DNA of 32,855 nucleotides from Novosphingobium sp. (GTDB lineage: Bacteria > Pseudomonadota > Alphaproteobacteria > Sphingomonadales > Sphingomonadaceae), in NCBI GenBank assembly GCA_027311705.1, contig DAICYJ010000020.1, positions 1 through 32,855 of the forward strand. Direction: 5' to 3'. Positions 1 to 7,576 of this stretch are shown here, one piece after another. Positions within the stretch are counted from its first letter, which is position 1; each line of letters begins with the position of its first letter. A program made the translations under genes and the position numbers. Below the pieces are notes generated by a model that was not told the DNA's origin, made no database searches, and saw only the letters and a list, made by a program, of their open reading frames with translations.

Positions 1-18
1 ATCCAGCGTCCAAAAAGT

Positions 19-33
19 CGTCGCGTTGCGACG
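19..33. terminator. small hairpin, possible terminator of the gene upstream of the window
   Basis: The sequence CGTCGC-gtt-GCGACG forms a 6-bp stem with a 3-nt loop, preceded by five A residues. It could be the terminator of a gene that ends before the window, but there is no U-tract on the plus strand and the upstream gene cannot be seen. Confidence 0.3.
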
Positions 34-48
34 GCATTACCGTTTGAC

Positions 49-116
49 TGGATTCCCGCCTGCGCGGGAATGACGAAGTGGGGTAATCCCGCCTAAGCGG
101 GAAAGACGAAGTGTTG
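49..116. repeat. family F repeat: two short palindromes upstream of leuD
   Basis: Two related short palindromes lie in tandem: ATTCCCGCCTGCGCGGGAAT, then a shorter ATCCCGCCTAAGCGGGAAAG. Each is followed by a GACGAAGT motif. The last 20 or so bases of the window carry the same CATTCCCGCGCAGGCG element, so it is a dispersed repeat. It lies directly before leuD. Confidence 0.7.
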
Positions 117-171
117 AGCGGTGCAGCGTTGGCAGTGTTGCATCAGCCGCTTCCCAAGCTATAGCAGCCCC

Positions 172-780
172 ATGGAACCGGTGAAGCAGATCGATGGACG
201 GGCCATCCCGTTCGGCCGCAAGAACGTCGATACCGACGTGATCATCCCTGCCAAGTGGCTCAAGACGATCACCCGTCAGGGTCTTGGCCGTGGCGCGTTT
301 GAAGCTTTGCGGGCGGATCCCGACAACGTCTTTGACAGCGCCGAATTTACAGGCTCGCCCATCCTGATCGCGGGCGACAACTTCGGCTGCGGATCGAGCC
401 GCGAACACGCCGCCTGGGCATTGGGTGACCTTGGCATCAAAGCGGTCATCGCGCCGTCTTTCTCGGATATCTTTTCAGGCAATGCCTTCAAGAACGGCAT
501 CCTCACCGTGGTCCTGCCGCAGGAGGCTATCGACCGGCTGATGGAAGTGGCGCAGACCGATTCCGTTTCGATCGATCTGGAAGCGCAGACCGTCACCACG
601 CCGTTTCAGGACCGTTTCGTGTTCGAGATCGATCCCTTCCGCAAGCACTGCCTGACCAATGGCCTAGACGAAGTGGGCCTGACCATGGCGCGCGGCGATG
701 CAATTGCCGCGCATGAGGCGAAGATGCGCGATGGCCTGCCGTTCCTTGCACGCGGGACCGATGCCGTAGCGGCAGCTTAA
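172..780 (+). CDS. leuD: 3-isopropylmalate dehydratase small subunit
   Basis: This is the small subunit of isopropylmalate isomerase, which pairs with LeuC to convert 2-isopropylmalate to 3-isopropylmalate in leucine synthesis in the cytoplasm. The 202-residue product has the family's usual length. It shows the aconitase swivel-domain signature: [13 protein letters not shown] near residues 18-30, [13 protein letters not shown] at 68-80, and [11 protein letters not shown] near 106-116. A longer frame opens at a GTG at 121, but its first 17 residues look unlike the family, so the ATG at 172 (MEPVKQIDG) is chosen; no strong ribosome binding site precedes it. LeuC is not in the window. The function is well supported; the exact start is slightly less certain. 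Confidence 0.96.
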   Translation: MEPVKQIDGRAIPFGRKNVDTDVIIPAKWLKTITRQGLGRGAFEALRADPDNVFDSAEFTGSPILIAGDNFGCGSSREHAAWALGDLGIKAVIAPSFSDIFSGNAFKNGILTVVLPQEAIDRLMEVAQTDSVSIDLEAQTVTTPFQDRFVFEIDPFRKHCLTNGLDEVGLTMARGDAIAAHEAKMRDGLPFLARGTDAVAAA

Positions 781-873
781 TTGCGCGTTTAACAGGGCTT
801 CCCAAGCCGTTCAAAACTTGCTTCCCTATGCTTCAAGCGGACCGATTCCGCATGAAGCTTTGGGAGAATGGTG

Positions 874-1875
874 ATGAAAGCTCTGCGCACACATGCGGCA
901 GGCGGCCCTGAAACGCTGGTGCTGGACGATCTGCCCGATCCGGTGCCGGGCAAGGGCGAAGTGCTCGTGCGCGTCCACGCCTGCTCGATCAATTTCCCCG
1001 ACACGCTGATGATCCGCGACCTCTACCAGTTCAAGCCCGAGCGCCCCTATGCGCCCGGCAGCGAACTGGCAGGCACGATCGAAGCGTTGGGCGAGGGGGT
1101 GACCGGCTGGGCGGTAGGTGACCGCGTGATTGCGATGACCGGCAGCGGCGGCTTGGCCGAAAAGGTCATCGCTCCGGCCGCGCGCCTTTTCGCACTGCCC
1201 GATGACGTGGACTTTGCGACCGGCGCTTCGCTGCTGATGACCTACGGCACCACGATCCACGGGTTGAAGGATCGCGGGCATATCACGGCGGGCGATACGG
1301 TGCTGGTGCTGGGCGCGGCGGGTGGTGTGGGCCTTTCGGCGGTGGAACTGGCCAAGGCCTATGGCGCGCGGGTGATTGCGGCGGTTTCCAGCGAGGAGAA
1401 GGCCGCCGTTGCGCGCGAGGCGGGCGCGGATGAAGTGGTGATCTATGGCCGCGCGCCGTTTGACAAGGCGCAGTCCAAGGCGCTGGCCGAACAGTTCAAG
1501 GCCGCTTGTGGCCCGACCGGGGCGAACATCGTCTACGATATCGTCGGCGGCGACTATTCGGAACCGGCCCTGCGCGCGATTGCGTGGGAAGGGCGCTTCC
1601 TCGTCGTCGGCTTCCCGGCGGGCATCGCGCGGCTGCCGTTGAACCTCACCCTGCTCAAATCCTGCGATGTCTGCGGCGTGTTCTGGGGCGCGTGGACCGC
1701 GCGCGAGCCTGCGGCGTTCAAGGCTGAAGTGGCCGAGCTATTTGACTTGCTCAAGGCAGGCAAGATCAACCCGCGCGTGTCGCAGCGCTTTACGCTGGCA
1801 GAGGGGCGCGAGGCGATTGCCCTGCTGGAAAACCGGCAGGCCATGGGCAAGGTTGTGGTTGAAATGATGGGGTGA
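874..1875 (+). CDS. zinc-independent NADPH:quinone oxidoreductase (MDR family)
   Basis: The product is a 333-residue medium-chain dehydrogenase/reductase of the quinone oxidoreductase type, expected to pass electrons from NADPH to quinones or other enones in the cytoplasm. The N-terminal GroES-like domain covers about residues 1-125, with YAPGSELAGTIEALG near 59-73. The nucleotide-binding fold follows, with LGAAGGVG at 146-153. The usual structural-zinc cysteine cluster is missing, which fits the zinc-free branch. ATG codons occur at 868 and 874; a GGGAG motif at 862-866 sits 7 nt before 874 but touches 868, so 874 is preferred. The substrate cannot be read from sequence. Confidence 0.93.
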   Translation: MKALRTHAAGGPETLVLDDLPDPVPGKGEVLVRVHACSINFPDTLMIRDLYQFKPERPYAPGSELAGTIEALGEGVTGWAVGDRVIAMTGSGGLAEKVIAPAARLFALPDDVDFATGASLLMTYGTTIHGLKDRGHITAGDTVLVLGAAGGVGLSAVELAKAYGARVIAAVSSEEKAAVAREAGADEVVIYGRAPFDKAQSKALAEQFKAACGPTGANIVYDIVGGDYSEPALRAIAWEGRFLVVGFPAGIARLPLNLTLLKSCDVCGVFWGAWTAREPAAFKAEVAELFDLLKAGKINPRVSQRFTLAEGREAIALLENRQAMGKVVVEMMG

Positions 1876-1882
1876 AAGGGTT

Positions 1883-2070
1883 TTCGCGCAGAGGCGCAGA
1901 GGCGCGAAGATATTGTCGCGCGGAGACGCGGAGACGCGGAGAAGGGAAGAGTGGAAGAATTCCCAGCCCGCGGCGCAGCCTTCTATATTCTTCTCATTTT
2001 TTCTCCGCGCCTCCGCGTCTCCGCGCGAATAACTCTATTCATTCTCTGCGCCTCTGCGCTCTCTGCGCGA
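1883..2070. repeat. family C: large imperfect inverted repeat rich in CGCAGAGG and CGCGGAGA
   Basis: A left arm of about 60 bp (1883-1943) consists of CGCAGAGG and GCGGAGAC units. A right arm (2000-2070) carries their complements (CTCCGCGTCTCCGCGCG, then CTCTGCGCCTCTGCG). A spacer of about 55 bp separates them. It fills the gap between two convergent genes and could act as a two-way transcription stop. A second member lies at 15671-15831. Confidence 0.75.
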
Positions 2071-2085
2071 ATGTTTCCTAAAAAC

Positions 2086-2739
2086 TCAGTCCGGCCGACG
2101 ATCAACCGACGAATAGACTGGCAACCCCAGTCGCCAGTAAATCGCCGCACCGCGCAGACCAAAACCCGCCAGCGCCGCAACCGGCCACACCACTGCATTC
2201 GCCAGCCCCAGCGCTGCTCCACCCGCGCACAAGACTGAAGCCAAGGCGGCCGCCGTTACGTACAATTCCGGTCGCATCAAGATCGATGGCCTGCCTGCCA
2301 GCACATCGCGGATGATCCCGCCCGCGCATCCCGTGATCGCGCCCATCAGTACAGCAGGCACCGGCGGCACGCCATAGGCCAGCGCCTTGGCCGTGCCCAA
2401 TACTGCATAAGCGCCAAGCCCAGCAGCATCCGCCCATTCCAGAATAGGCCGTTCCCACCAGCGGTGCGGTGTAAACCAGGCGATCAGCGCCACACCAAGG
2501 CACACCGGCGCCACCCACGGATCGCGCACCCAGAACACAGGCGCACCAATCAGCAGGTCACGCACCGAACCGCCACCCACGCCCGTAATCAGCGCAAAGA
2601 ACGCCATGGTCACAAACGTTTGCCGCAATTGCGCCGCCAGCAGCGCGCCGGTCAGCGCGAAGACAGCTATGCCTGCCAGATCGAGCAGGCCGATCAGCGG
2701 GGCAATATCGGTGGTGGGCAAGGGCAGAACCGGCGTCAT
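2086..2739 (-). CDS. TRIC-like (UPF0126/YadS family) cation channel
   Basis: The 217-residue membrane protein resembles the prokaryotic trimeric intracellular cation (TRIC) channel family, formerly UPF0126/YadS. It has two repeated halves of three helices each. Each half carries a glycine-rich motif followed by an arginine: ITGVGGGSVRDLLIG near residues 57-71 and ITGCAGGIIRDVLAG near 135-149. Seven or so hydrophobic segments are visible. Prokaryotic members have been described as potassium-permeable channels; a physiological role here is inferred only. An AAGG motif lies 7 nt before the ATG. The gene converges on the quinone oxidoreductase across the family C palindrome. Confidence 0.9.
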   Translation of the reverse strand: MTPVLPLPTTDIAPLIGLLDLAGIAVFALTGALLAAQLRQTFVTMAFFALITGVGGGSVRDLLIGAPVFWVRDPWVAPVCLGVALIAWFTPHRWWERPILEWADAAGLGAYAVLGTAKALAYGVPPVPAVLMGAITGCAGGIIRDVLAGRPSILMRPELYVTAAALASVLCAGGAALGLANAVVWPVAALAGFGLRGAAIYWRLGLPVYSSVDRRPD

Positions 2740-2771
2740 CGCTGCGCCTTATCTGCTCTGCCACAAATGCG

Positions 2772-3212
2772 CTAGGGCGCGGCGCTGACCAGCACTTGTG
2801 CGGTGTTACGTTCGCTGCGCGACAGGCGTACTTCATAGATGCCCGGCTGCAGGGCAAAGCGCACGATCTTGCGTATGCCCGAGCACGCTGGCCCATGGCC
2901 ATGGCCGGTCGATGTCAGCAATGCGCCGTCCTTGACGACATCGATCCATGCCGCGCTACCGAGCGCGACGGCATAGGTTCCCGCTGCATCGATTGTCACC
3001 ATTGCGCTGCCCGCATGCTTGCCATCGGCATCGGCTTGTAGCGCGATCTGCCCCGGCGTGTTGACCTGCAATCGTCCGTCTGCGGCCAAGGGCGCACCTT
3101 GCGGCCACAATGCGCCCACCGCAGCAGGCGGGCAGGCAGGGGCCGTATCGGCAAGAGCCGGAGTGCTGCCGATCAGCAGCGATGCGAACAAGGCGAAAGT
3201 CCGAGTAACCAT
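2772..3212 (-). CDS. secreted protein of unknown function with signal peptide
   Basis: The 146-residue product starts with a clear Sec signal peptide (MVTRTFALFASLLIGSTPALA, cleavage near residue 21). The exported domain has an all-beta appearance: GQIALQADADG, GTYAVALGSAAWIDVVKDG, HGHGPACSGIRKIVRFAL and a final GIYEVRLSRS segment. The HGHGPACSGIRK block looks conserved. Similar small sphingomonad proteins are, as I recall, sometimes labelled homogentisate dioxygenase, but nothing here supports that. A start 18 nt upstream at 3230 is possible; 3212 is chosen because it gives a cleaner signal peptide. The two cysteines (PACPP and PACSG) could form a disulfide in the periplasm. Confidence 0.75.
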   Translation of the reverse strand: MVTRTFALFASLLIGSTPALADTAPACPPAAVGALWPQGAPLAADGRLQVNTPGQIALQADADGKHAGSAMVTIDAAGTYAVALGSAAWIDVVKDGALLTSTGHGHGPACSGIRKIVRFALQPGIYEVRLSRSERNTAQVLVSAAP

Positions 3213-3236
3213 CGATGTATTTTGCGGCATACATCG
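3213..3236. promoter_or_regulatory. 8-bp inverted repeat, possible operator
   Basis: CGATGTAT and ATACATCG form perfect 8-bp arms around an 8-bp spacer, ending directly before the start codon of the secreted protein. The position and symmetry suit a repressor site or a leader hairpin. No regulator is linked to it in this window. Confidence 0.35.
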
Positions 3237-3253
3237 TAAATGTCCAGCGCTTT

Positions 3254-4363
3254 TCAGCCCTTTTGGAAGGCTGACCGCCAGACTGGCGCGATCAGAATTT
3301 TCTGACGCGAAAACAGCGCCATATCATTCCCGCACTGCGCCATGATCAGACCGGAACGTGGTTCAACATACGCCTCGGCATACCAGCGCGTGTTCGATCC
3401 GTTATGCCACAGGCTGCCATCGGCATCCACGAACCAGCCCAGCGCCATCTGGCTGCCGAAGCGTGGGGTGTGCAACGCGCGCCAGCTTTCGGGCTTGAGA
3501 AATGCTGGCTGATCCCGATGCGCGCGCAGCCATGCGGCCAGATCGGCCAGAGTCATGTGCAATCCACCTGCCGGGGCCATCGCCGCCGGATTGTCGGCAA
3601 ACACCGGCTTGCCGTCGTCGTGCCCCCACGGCTGATCGTAGCGGTCCGCCGAACCTGGTAAGCCATAGCCCGCGCTGGCAAGGCCGAGCGGCTCCAGCAC
3701 CTCGCGCCGCAGCAGCGCTTCCCACGGCATGCCGGTCGCCTCTTCCAGCATCCGCGCCACCAGCACATAGCCTGCGTTGGAATAGACATAGGCCGTGCTT
3801 GGCCTCGCCACCGGCTTCATCTTCAGCGCCAGTTCGCCAAACCGGCGGCGGCTTTCGCGCAAGTCTGCCTCGTTCGCGCCGGAACCGTGTTGCGGCATGG
3901 CGAAGAGCGGGCGTAGCGGAATGTCCTTGGGCAGGCCAGCATGATGGCTGAGCAGGTCCACCGCCGTCAGCGCGCGATAGCGGCGCGGCACATCGGGCAG
4001 GGCGGCCTCAAGCGGCGTGTCCCAGCCGATCACCCCTGCCTCCACCGCGCGCGCAAACAGCGTGGCGGTGAAGGATTTGGTGATCGATCCCAGATGCCAC
4101 CGGTCGCGCGTGGTGACAGGCTCGTCATGGCCCACAGCCCGTAACCCATCGGCAAGGAACACCGGCGGCGATGCGCCCGCCTGCCACATCACCGCCATGC
4201 CAGGCGTGCCCACTGCGCGGCGGATGCCTGCCAATGTGGCGGCAGACATCGGCAGAGCGAGCAATTCGTCCAGTGTCAGATCCCGCCGCTGTGCTGCGAT
4301 GCGCCCCGGCAGCAAGCCCCCGGCAGCCAGTGCAGCCATCAACGAGCGGCGGGTGATCCGCAC
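3254..4363 (-). CDS. beta-lactamase-fold serine hydrolase, probably exported
   Basis: The 369-residue product belongs to the penicillin-binding-protein/class C beta-lactamase-like serine hydrolases (esterases, D-aminopeptidases). The catalytic SxxK motif is S93-I-T-K96, the YxN motif is Y194-S-N196, and the third motif appears as H320-N-G322. The N-terminus MRITRRSLMAALAAGGLLPG has a twin-arginine look (TRRSLM) followed by a hydrophobic stretch, suggesting export by Tat. The start is a GTG 4 nt after the stop of the 65-aa gene upstream, so the two are probably one operon. The substrate is unknown: these folds act on esters, peptides or lactams, and beta-lactam resistance should not be assumed. 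Confidence 0.9.
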   Translation of the reverse strand: MRITRRSLMAALAAGGLLPGRIAAQRRDLTLDELLALPMSAATLAGIRRAVGTPGMAVMWQAGASPPVFLADGLRAVGHDEPVTTRDRWHLGSITKSFTATLFARAVEAGVIGWDTPLEAALPDVPRRYRALTAVDLLSHHAGLPKDIPLRPLFAMPQHGSGANEADLRESRRRFGELALKMKPVARPSTAYVYSNAGYVLVARMLEEATGMPWEALLRREVLEPLGLASAGYGLPGSADRYDQPWGHDDGKPVFADNPAAMAPAGGLHMTLADLAAWLRAHRDQPAFLKPESWRALHTPRFGSQMALGWFVDADGSLWHNGSNTRWYAEAYVEPRSGLIMAQCGNDMALFSRQKILIAPVWRSAFQKG

Positions 4364-4367
4364 GCGA

Positions 4368-4565
4368 TTATTCGCCGATCAGCGCTTCCAGCTTCTTTTT
4401 CAGCGCCAGAATGCGCTCCGCCGCTTCTGTAAAAGTCTTCACGTCCTCGCGATTGTTGTTCCCGCGCGCTTCCTTGGCGGCTTCGACATAGCCTTCCATG
4501 TCGGCATCCATCGCGTCGATCAGGATCTCGATTTCGTCTTCAGTCAGGGTAAGCTTGATGGCCAT
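4368..4565 (-). CDS. small acidic helical protein of unknown function
   Basis: The 65-residue product (MAIKLTLTEDEIEILIDAMD...) is strongly acidic in its first half and predicted largely alpha-helical, ending in a Lys/Glu-rich helix. The ATG at 4565 is chosen over an ATG 21 nt upstream because AGGAG lies 8 nt before it. It lies 4 nt upstream of the serine hydrolase GTG and is probably co-transcribed with it. I do not recognise a family. Its size and composition would suit a cytoplasmic binding or regulatory protein, but nothing shows this. Confidence 0.7.
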   Translation of the reverse strand: MAIKLTLTEDEIEILIDAMDADMEGYVEAAKEARGNNNREDVKTFTEAAERILALKKKLEALIGE

Positions 4566-4638
4566 TGTGGCACTCCTGCGATTCAAAGCTTGCGGTTACC
4601 GCCGCGCGGCGCAGCGCACAAATGAAAGGTGTGCTGGC

Positions 4639-5400
4639 TCAGGCTTTCGTCGCAAAGAAGATCACGTGTTCCAGCGGCGTCTTGCCCGGCTTCGGCTGCT
4701 CGCCCGCATCAACGCTGACGACTTCCACGGTGAAGCCGGTGCTTTGCAGCAGTTCCACGAACTTGTCGTCCTTGAACGCCGACCACACCGCCAGAATGCC
4801 ACCGGGGCGCAGCGCGCGGGCGGCGGCTTCGAGGCCTTGTTCGCAATAGAGCCAGTCGTTGATGCAGCGGGTCAGGCCTTCCGGGCCGTTGTCAACATCG
4901 AGCAGGATGGCGTCATATGCGCCGCGTGCCGCATCGATCAGCATCGCCACATCATCGTGGACCAGTTGCACGCGCGGATCGTCGAGGCAGCCATTGGTCA
5001 GCCGCCGCATCGCGCCACGTGCCCATGATACGATCTCGGGCACGATTTCGGCCACGGTTACGCTGGCGCTGCTGTCCAGCACGGCGAGCGCTGCGCGCAG
5101 CGTGAAGCCAAGGCCATAGCCGCCGATCAGCAATTGGGGTGCCGCCAGCTTGCCCAGCCGCGCGCAGGTCATTTCCGCCAACGCGACTTCGGATGCGCAA
5201 ACGTCAGTGCTCATCAATTCGTTGCGGTCGAGCAGGATGACGAAATCATCGCCATTGCGCACCAGCCGCAGCCGCGCGCCATCGGGCACGCAGGCGGTGT
5301 CGATCAGTTCATCGCCATCTTCAAGCTCCCACATCGCGGGAGGAGCAGCATCAGGGGAAGGGTCGTTCGCGAGTGCTGGGGCCAGCTTCAGATTGTCCAA
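4639..5400 (-). CDS. spermidine synthase-like protein (class I SAM fold)
   Basis: The 253-residue product has the Rossmann-like fold shared by spermidine synthases and SAM methyltransferases. It shows the glycine-rich motif LLIGGYGLGF at 90-99, the acidic AEIVPE at 117-122, DD at 149-150 and LLDVDNGPEG at 166-175. It is shorter than true spermidine synthases and lacks an obvious N-terminal beta-hairpin domain of normal length, so real polyamine synthesis is uncertain. The frame opens with a TTG at 5400, only 3 nt after the stop of the DUF6481 gene. An ATG at 5334 is an alternative start but would remove 22 residues and has no better ribosome binding site. It is probably coupled to its upstream neighbour. 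Confidence 0.85.
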   Translation of the reverse strand: MDNLKLAPALANDPSPDAAPPAMWELEDGDELIDTACVPDGARLRLVRNGDDFVILLDRNELMSTDVCASEVALAEMTCARLGKLAAPQLLIGGYGLGFTLRAALAVLDSSASVTVAEIVPEIVSWARGAMRRLTNGCLDDPRVQLVHDDVAMLIDAARGAYDAILLDVDNGPEGLTRCINDWLYCEQGLEAAARALRPGGILAVWSAFKDDKFVELLQSTGFTVEVVSVDAGEQPKPGKTPLEHVIFFATKA

Positions 5401-5403
5401 AAC

Positions 5404-5760
5404 CTACTTCTTCCGCGCCTTGCGCGCGGCATAGCGCGCATCGCGCTCAGCCTTGCGTTCGGCTTCGGAAAGCGGAGTGGCCTTTTCCGCAGCAATGCGC
5501 GCGGCTTCGGCTTCCTGCGCGGCCTTTTCGGCGGCGATGCGGGCCTTTTCGGCCAGTTCTTCTTCGCGGCGCTGCTTGATGGCGGCGCGCTTTTCGGCTT
5601 CAGCCTTTTCCTTGGCTTCAGCCTTCGCGATGCGCTCTGCCTGTACCGCCGGATCGACCGGAGCCTTGGCCTTGGCCTTCAGCGCCTCAATCGCCTTTGC
5701 GCGTGCATTCGCCGAAGCATCGCGCCGTGCGTCGAGTCCGGGTTCCTTGTATCCTGCCAT
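5404..5760 (-). CDS. DUF6481-type Ala/Lys/Glu-rich coiled-coil protein
   Basis: The 118-residue product is highly charged and alanine-rich, with an almost unbroken helix from about residue 40 to 118 (repeated KAEAKEKAEAEKRAA and AEKAAQEAEAARIAAEK blocks) and a basic C-terminus. The start MAGYKEPGLDARRDA matches what I recall of the sphingomonad DUF6481 family. The function is unknown; the basic tail and helical form would allow nucleic-acid or ribosome contact, which is speculation. It is followed after 3 nt by the spermidine synthase-like gene. Confidence 0.8.
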   Translation of the reverse strand: MAGYKEPGLDARRDASANARAKAIEALKAKAKAPVDPAVQAERIAKAEAKEKAEAEKRAAIKQRREEELAEKARIAAEKAAQEAEAARIAAEKATPLSEAERKAERDARYAARKARKK

Positions 5761-5937
5761 GATATTCGTGTGCTTTCTCTATTCCTCTTGGCCGCTAGCA
5801 GCGTGAGCCAAGGATGTCACGCCGCATTGGCCAAGTCGTTCCTGTGCAACGGAAAACGTGGCCGCGTTGCATTCGGTTCGAGGTGCTCGAAGCCCACCCC
5901 GCTGCGACTAATCTCACTACGTTCGATAAGTCTCGCT

Positions 5938-5970
5938 CCCCTCCCGCAAGCGGGAGGGGTTGGGGGTGGG
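5938..5970. repeat. family E: GC palindrome followed by a GGGGGTGGG tail
   Basis: CCCCTCCCGC-aa-GCGGGAGGGG forms perfect 10-bp arms, followed by TTGGGGGTGGG. The same layout (pyrimidine-rich arm, short loop, purine-rich arm, G-rich tail) is seen at 19864-19895 and 31118-31150. The rest of the 5761-6010 gap holds no gene I can support. Confidence 0.65.
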
Positions 5971-6010
5971 CATGCAACGGTTGCGCCTGGCAAAACCCTG
6001 TAATCACAAC

Positions 6011-6038
6011 GAAAAGGGCCGCCCCAAAGGACGGCCCT
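6011..6038 (-). terminator. rho-independent terminator of the TCA cluster
   Basis: Read on the minus strand, AGGGCCG and CGGCCCT form a 7-bp stem with further partial pairing inside the loop, followed by a short T-run (TTTTCG). It begins about 25 nt after the lpdA stop codon and ends the mdh-to-lpdA direction of transcription. Confidence 0.8.
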
Positions 6039-6063
6039 GTTCATGTCGGCACAAGCCCGGCGA

Positions 6064-7479
6064 TCACATGTGGATCGGTTTGCCCGTCACCGCCATTGCC
6101 GCTTCCTTCAGCGCTTCGGCGTGGGTCGGGTGCGCGTGGCAGGTGTAGGCGATGTCTTCGCTGGTTGCGCCGAATTCCATCGCCTGCGTGGCCTGCGCGA
6201 TCATCGTGCCCGCCACGCTGGCGATGCACCACACGCCCAGCACGCGGTCGGTCTTGGCGTCGGAAATGACCTTCACGAAGCCGTCCGGCTCATGATTGGT
6301 CTTGGCGCGGCTGTTGGCGAGCATCGGGAACTTGCCGACCTTGACGTCACCGCCGGATTCCTTGGCCTTTTCGCGCGCCGCTTCCTCGGTCAGGCCAACG
6401 CCTGCAAACTCGGGGAAGGTATAGACGACGCCGGGGATCAGGTCGTGGTTCACGATGCCGGTAAGGCCCGCAATGTTCTCGGCCACGGCAATGCCTTCAT
6501 CCTCGGCCTTGTGCGCCAGCATCGGGCCGGGGATCACATCGCCCACGGCCCACACGCCGGGAACCTTGGTGGCAAAGTCATGATCGGTTTCGATCTGACC
6601 GCGCGCGTTCAACTCCAGCCCGATCTTGTCGAGGCCAAGGCCATCGACATTGGGACGGCGACCAATCGCCACCAGCACGCAATCAGCCTCGATGGTCGAA
6701 GCCTCGCCGCCCTTCGATGGCTCGACGGTCAGCGTTGCGGTCTTGCCGCTCACCGAAACGCCGGTCACCTTGGTGCCCAGCTTGATGTCCATGCCCTGCT
6801 TCTTGAAAATCTTGGCGGCTTCCTTGCGCACATCGCCGTCCATGCCGGGAAGCAACTGGTCGAGGAATTCCACGACCGTGACCTTGGCACCAAGCCGCCG
6901 CCAGACCGAGCCCAGCTCAAGCCCGATCACGCCGCCGCCGATCACCACCATATGCTGCGGCACCCGGTCCAGCGCCAGCGCGCCGGTGCTGTCCACGATA
7001 ATGCCTGCGTCGTTATCAACCGTGACGCCGGGGAGGGGCGTTACGCTGGAGCCGGTGGCGATCACGATGTTCTTGGCGGTGACCTTTTGGCCAGCGACGG
7101 TTACCGTGTGCGCATCATCGAACGCGGCATAGCCCTTGAGCCACGTCACCTTGTTCTTCTTGAACAGGAACTCGATGCCGCCGGTCAGTTGCTTGACCGA
7201 ATCCAGCTTCTGCCCCTGCATCGCGGTCAGGTCCAGAGTGACCGGCCCGGTCTTGATGCCATAAGTATCAAACGTCCCGTCCACCGCTTCGGCAAACTTC
7301 TCCGAGCCGTGCAGCAGCGCCTTGGATGGAATGCACCCGACGTTCAGGCACGTCCCGCCCAGCGTCTCGCGCCCTTCGGCACAGGCGGTCTTGAGCCCCA
7401 ACTGTGCCGCGCGGATTGCCGCAACATACCCGCCGGGACCGGCACCGATGACAAGAACGTCGTAATCGTATTCAGCCAT
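6064..7479 (-). CDS. lpdA: dihydrolipoyl dehydrogenase (E3)
   Basis: This is the FAD flavoprotein that reoxidises the dihydrolipoyl arm of E2 and passes electrons to NAD+. Placed after the E1 and E2 genes, it most likely serves the 2-oxoglutarate dehydrogenase complex. The 471-residue product has the FAD motif GAGPGG near 12-17 and the redox-active disulfide in GGTCLNVGCIPSK (C44 and C49). The NAD motif is GGGVIGLELGSVW in the middle, and the C-terminal catalytic pair HPTHAE gives H450 and E455. AGGAG lies about 8 nt before the ATG. A family-A palindrome separates it from odhB, which may lower or uncouple expression. All key residues are intact. Confidence 0.98.
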   Translation of the reverse strand: MAEYDYDVLVIGAGPGGYVAAIRAAQLGLKTACAEGRETLGGTCLNVGCIPSKALLHGSEKFAEAVDGTFDTYGIKTGPVTLDLTAMQGQKLDSVKQLTGGIEFLFKKNKVTWLKGYAAFDDAHTVTVAGQKVTAKNIVIATGSSVTPLPGVTVDNDAGIIVDSTGALALDRVPQHMVVIGGGVIGLELGSVWRRLGAKVTVVEFLDQLLPGMDGDVRKEAAKIFKKQGMDIKLGTKVTGVSVSGKTATLTVEPSKGGEASTIEADCVLVAIGRRPNVDGLGLDKIGLELNARGQIETDHDFATKVPGVWAVGDVIPGPMLAHKAEDEGIAVAENIAGLTGIVNHDLIPGVVYTFPEFAGVGLTEEAAREKAKESGGDVKVGKFPMLANSRAKTNHEPDGFVKVISDAKTDRVLGVWCIASVAGTMIAQATQAMEFGATSEDIAYTCHAHPTHAEALKEAAMAVTGKPIHM

Positions 7480-7494
7480 TTTCTAAACTCCTGA

Positions 7495-7570
7495 GTCCCC
7501 GCGAAGGCGGGGACCTCGTGCCATCAGGCGGAGTGTATCCGGCCTGAGGCCCCCGCCTTCGCGGGGGCGA
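7495..7570. repeat. family A palindrome between odhB and lpdA
   Basis: The left hairpin TCCCCGCGAAGGCGGGGA and the right hairpin CCCCCGCCTTCGCGGGGG surround a shortened middle containing GGCCTGAGGC. The two halves are inverted copies of each other. The element lies within the transcribed odhB-lpdA spacer. Confidence 0.85.
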
Positions 7571-7576
7571 GGCAGG

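Noticed and set aside
3254..4363. Serine hydrolase as a resistance beta-lactamase
   Set aside because: It has the SxxK and YxN motifs, but many esterases and peptidases share them. Nothing points to beta-lactam hydrolysis.
6043..7494. 483-codon plus-strand frame opposite lpdA
   Set aside because: Shadow of lpdA. His/Gly/Asp-rich composition typical of antisense frames in GC-rich DNA, with no ribosome binding site.
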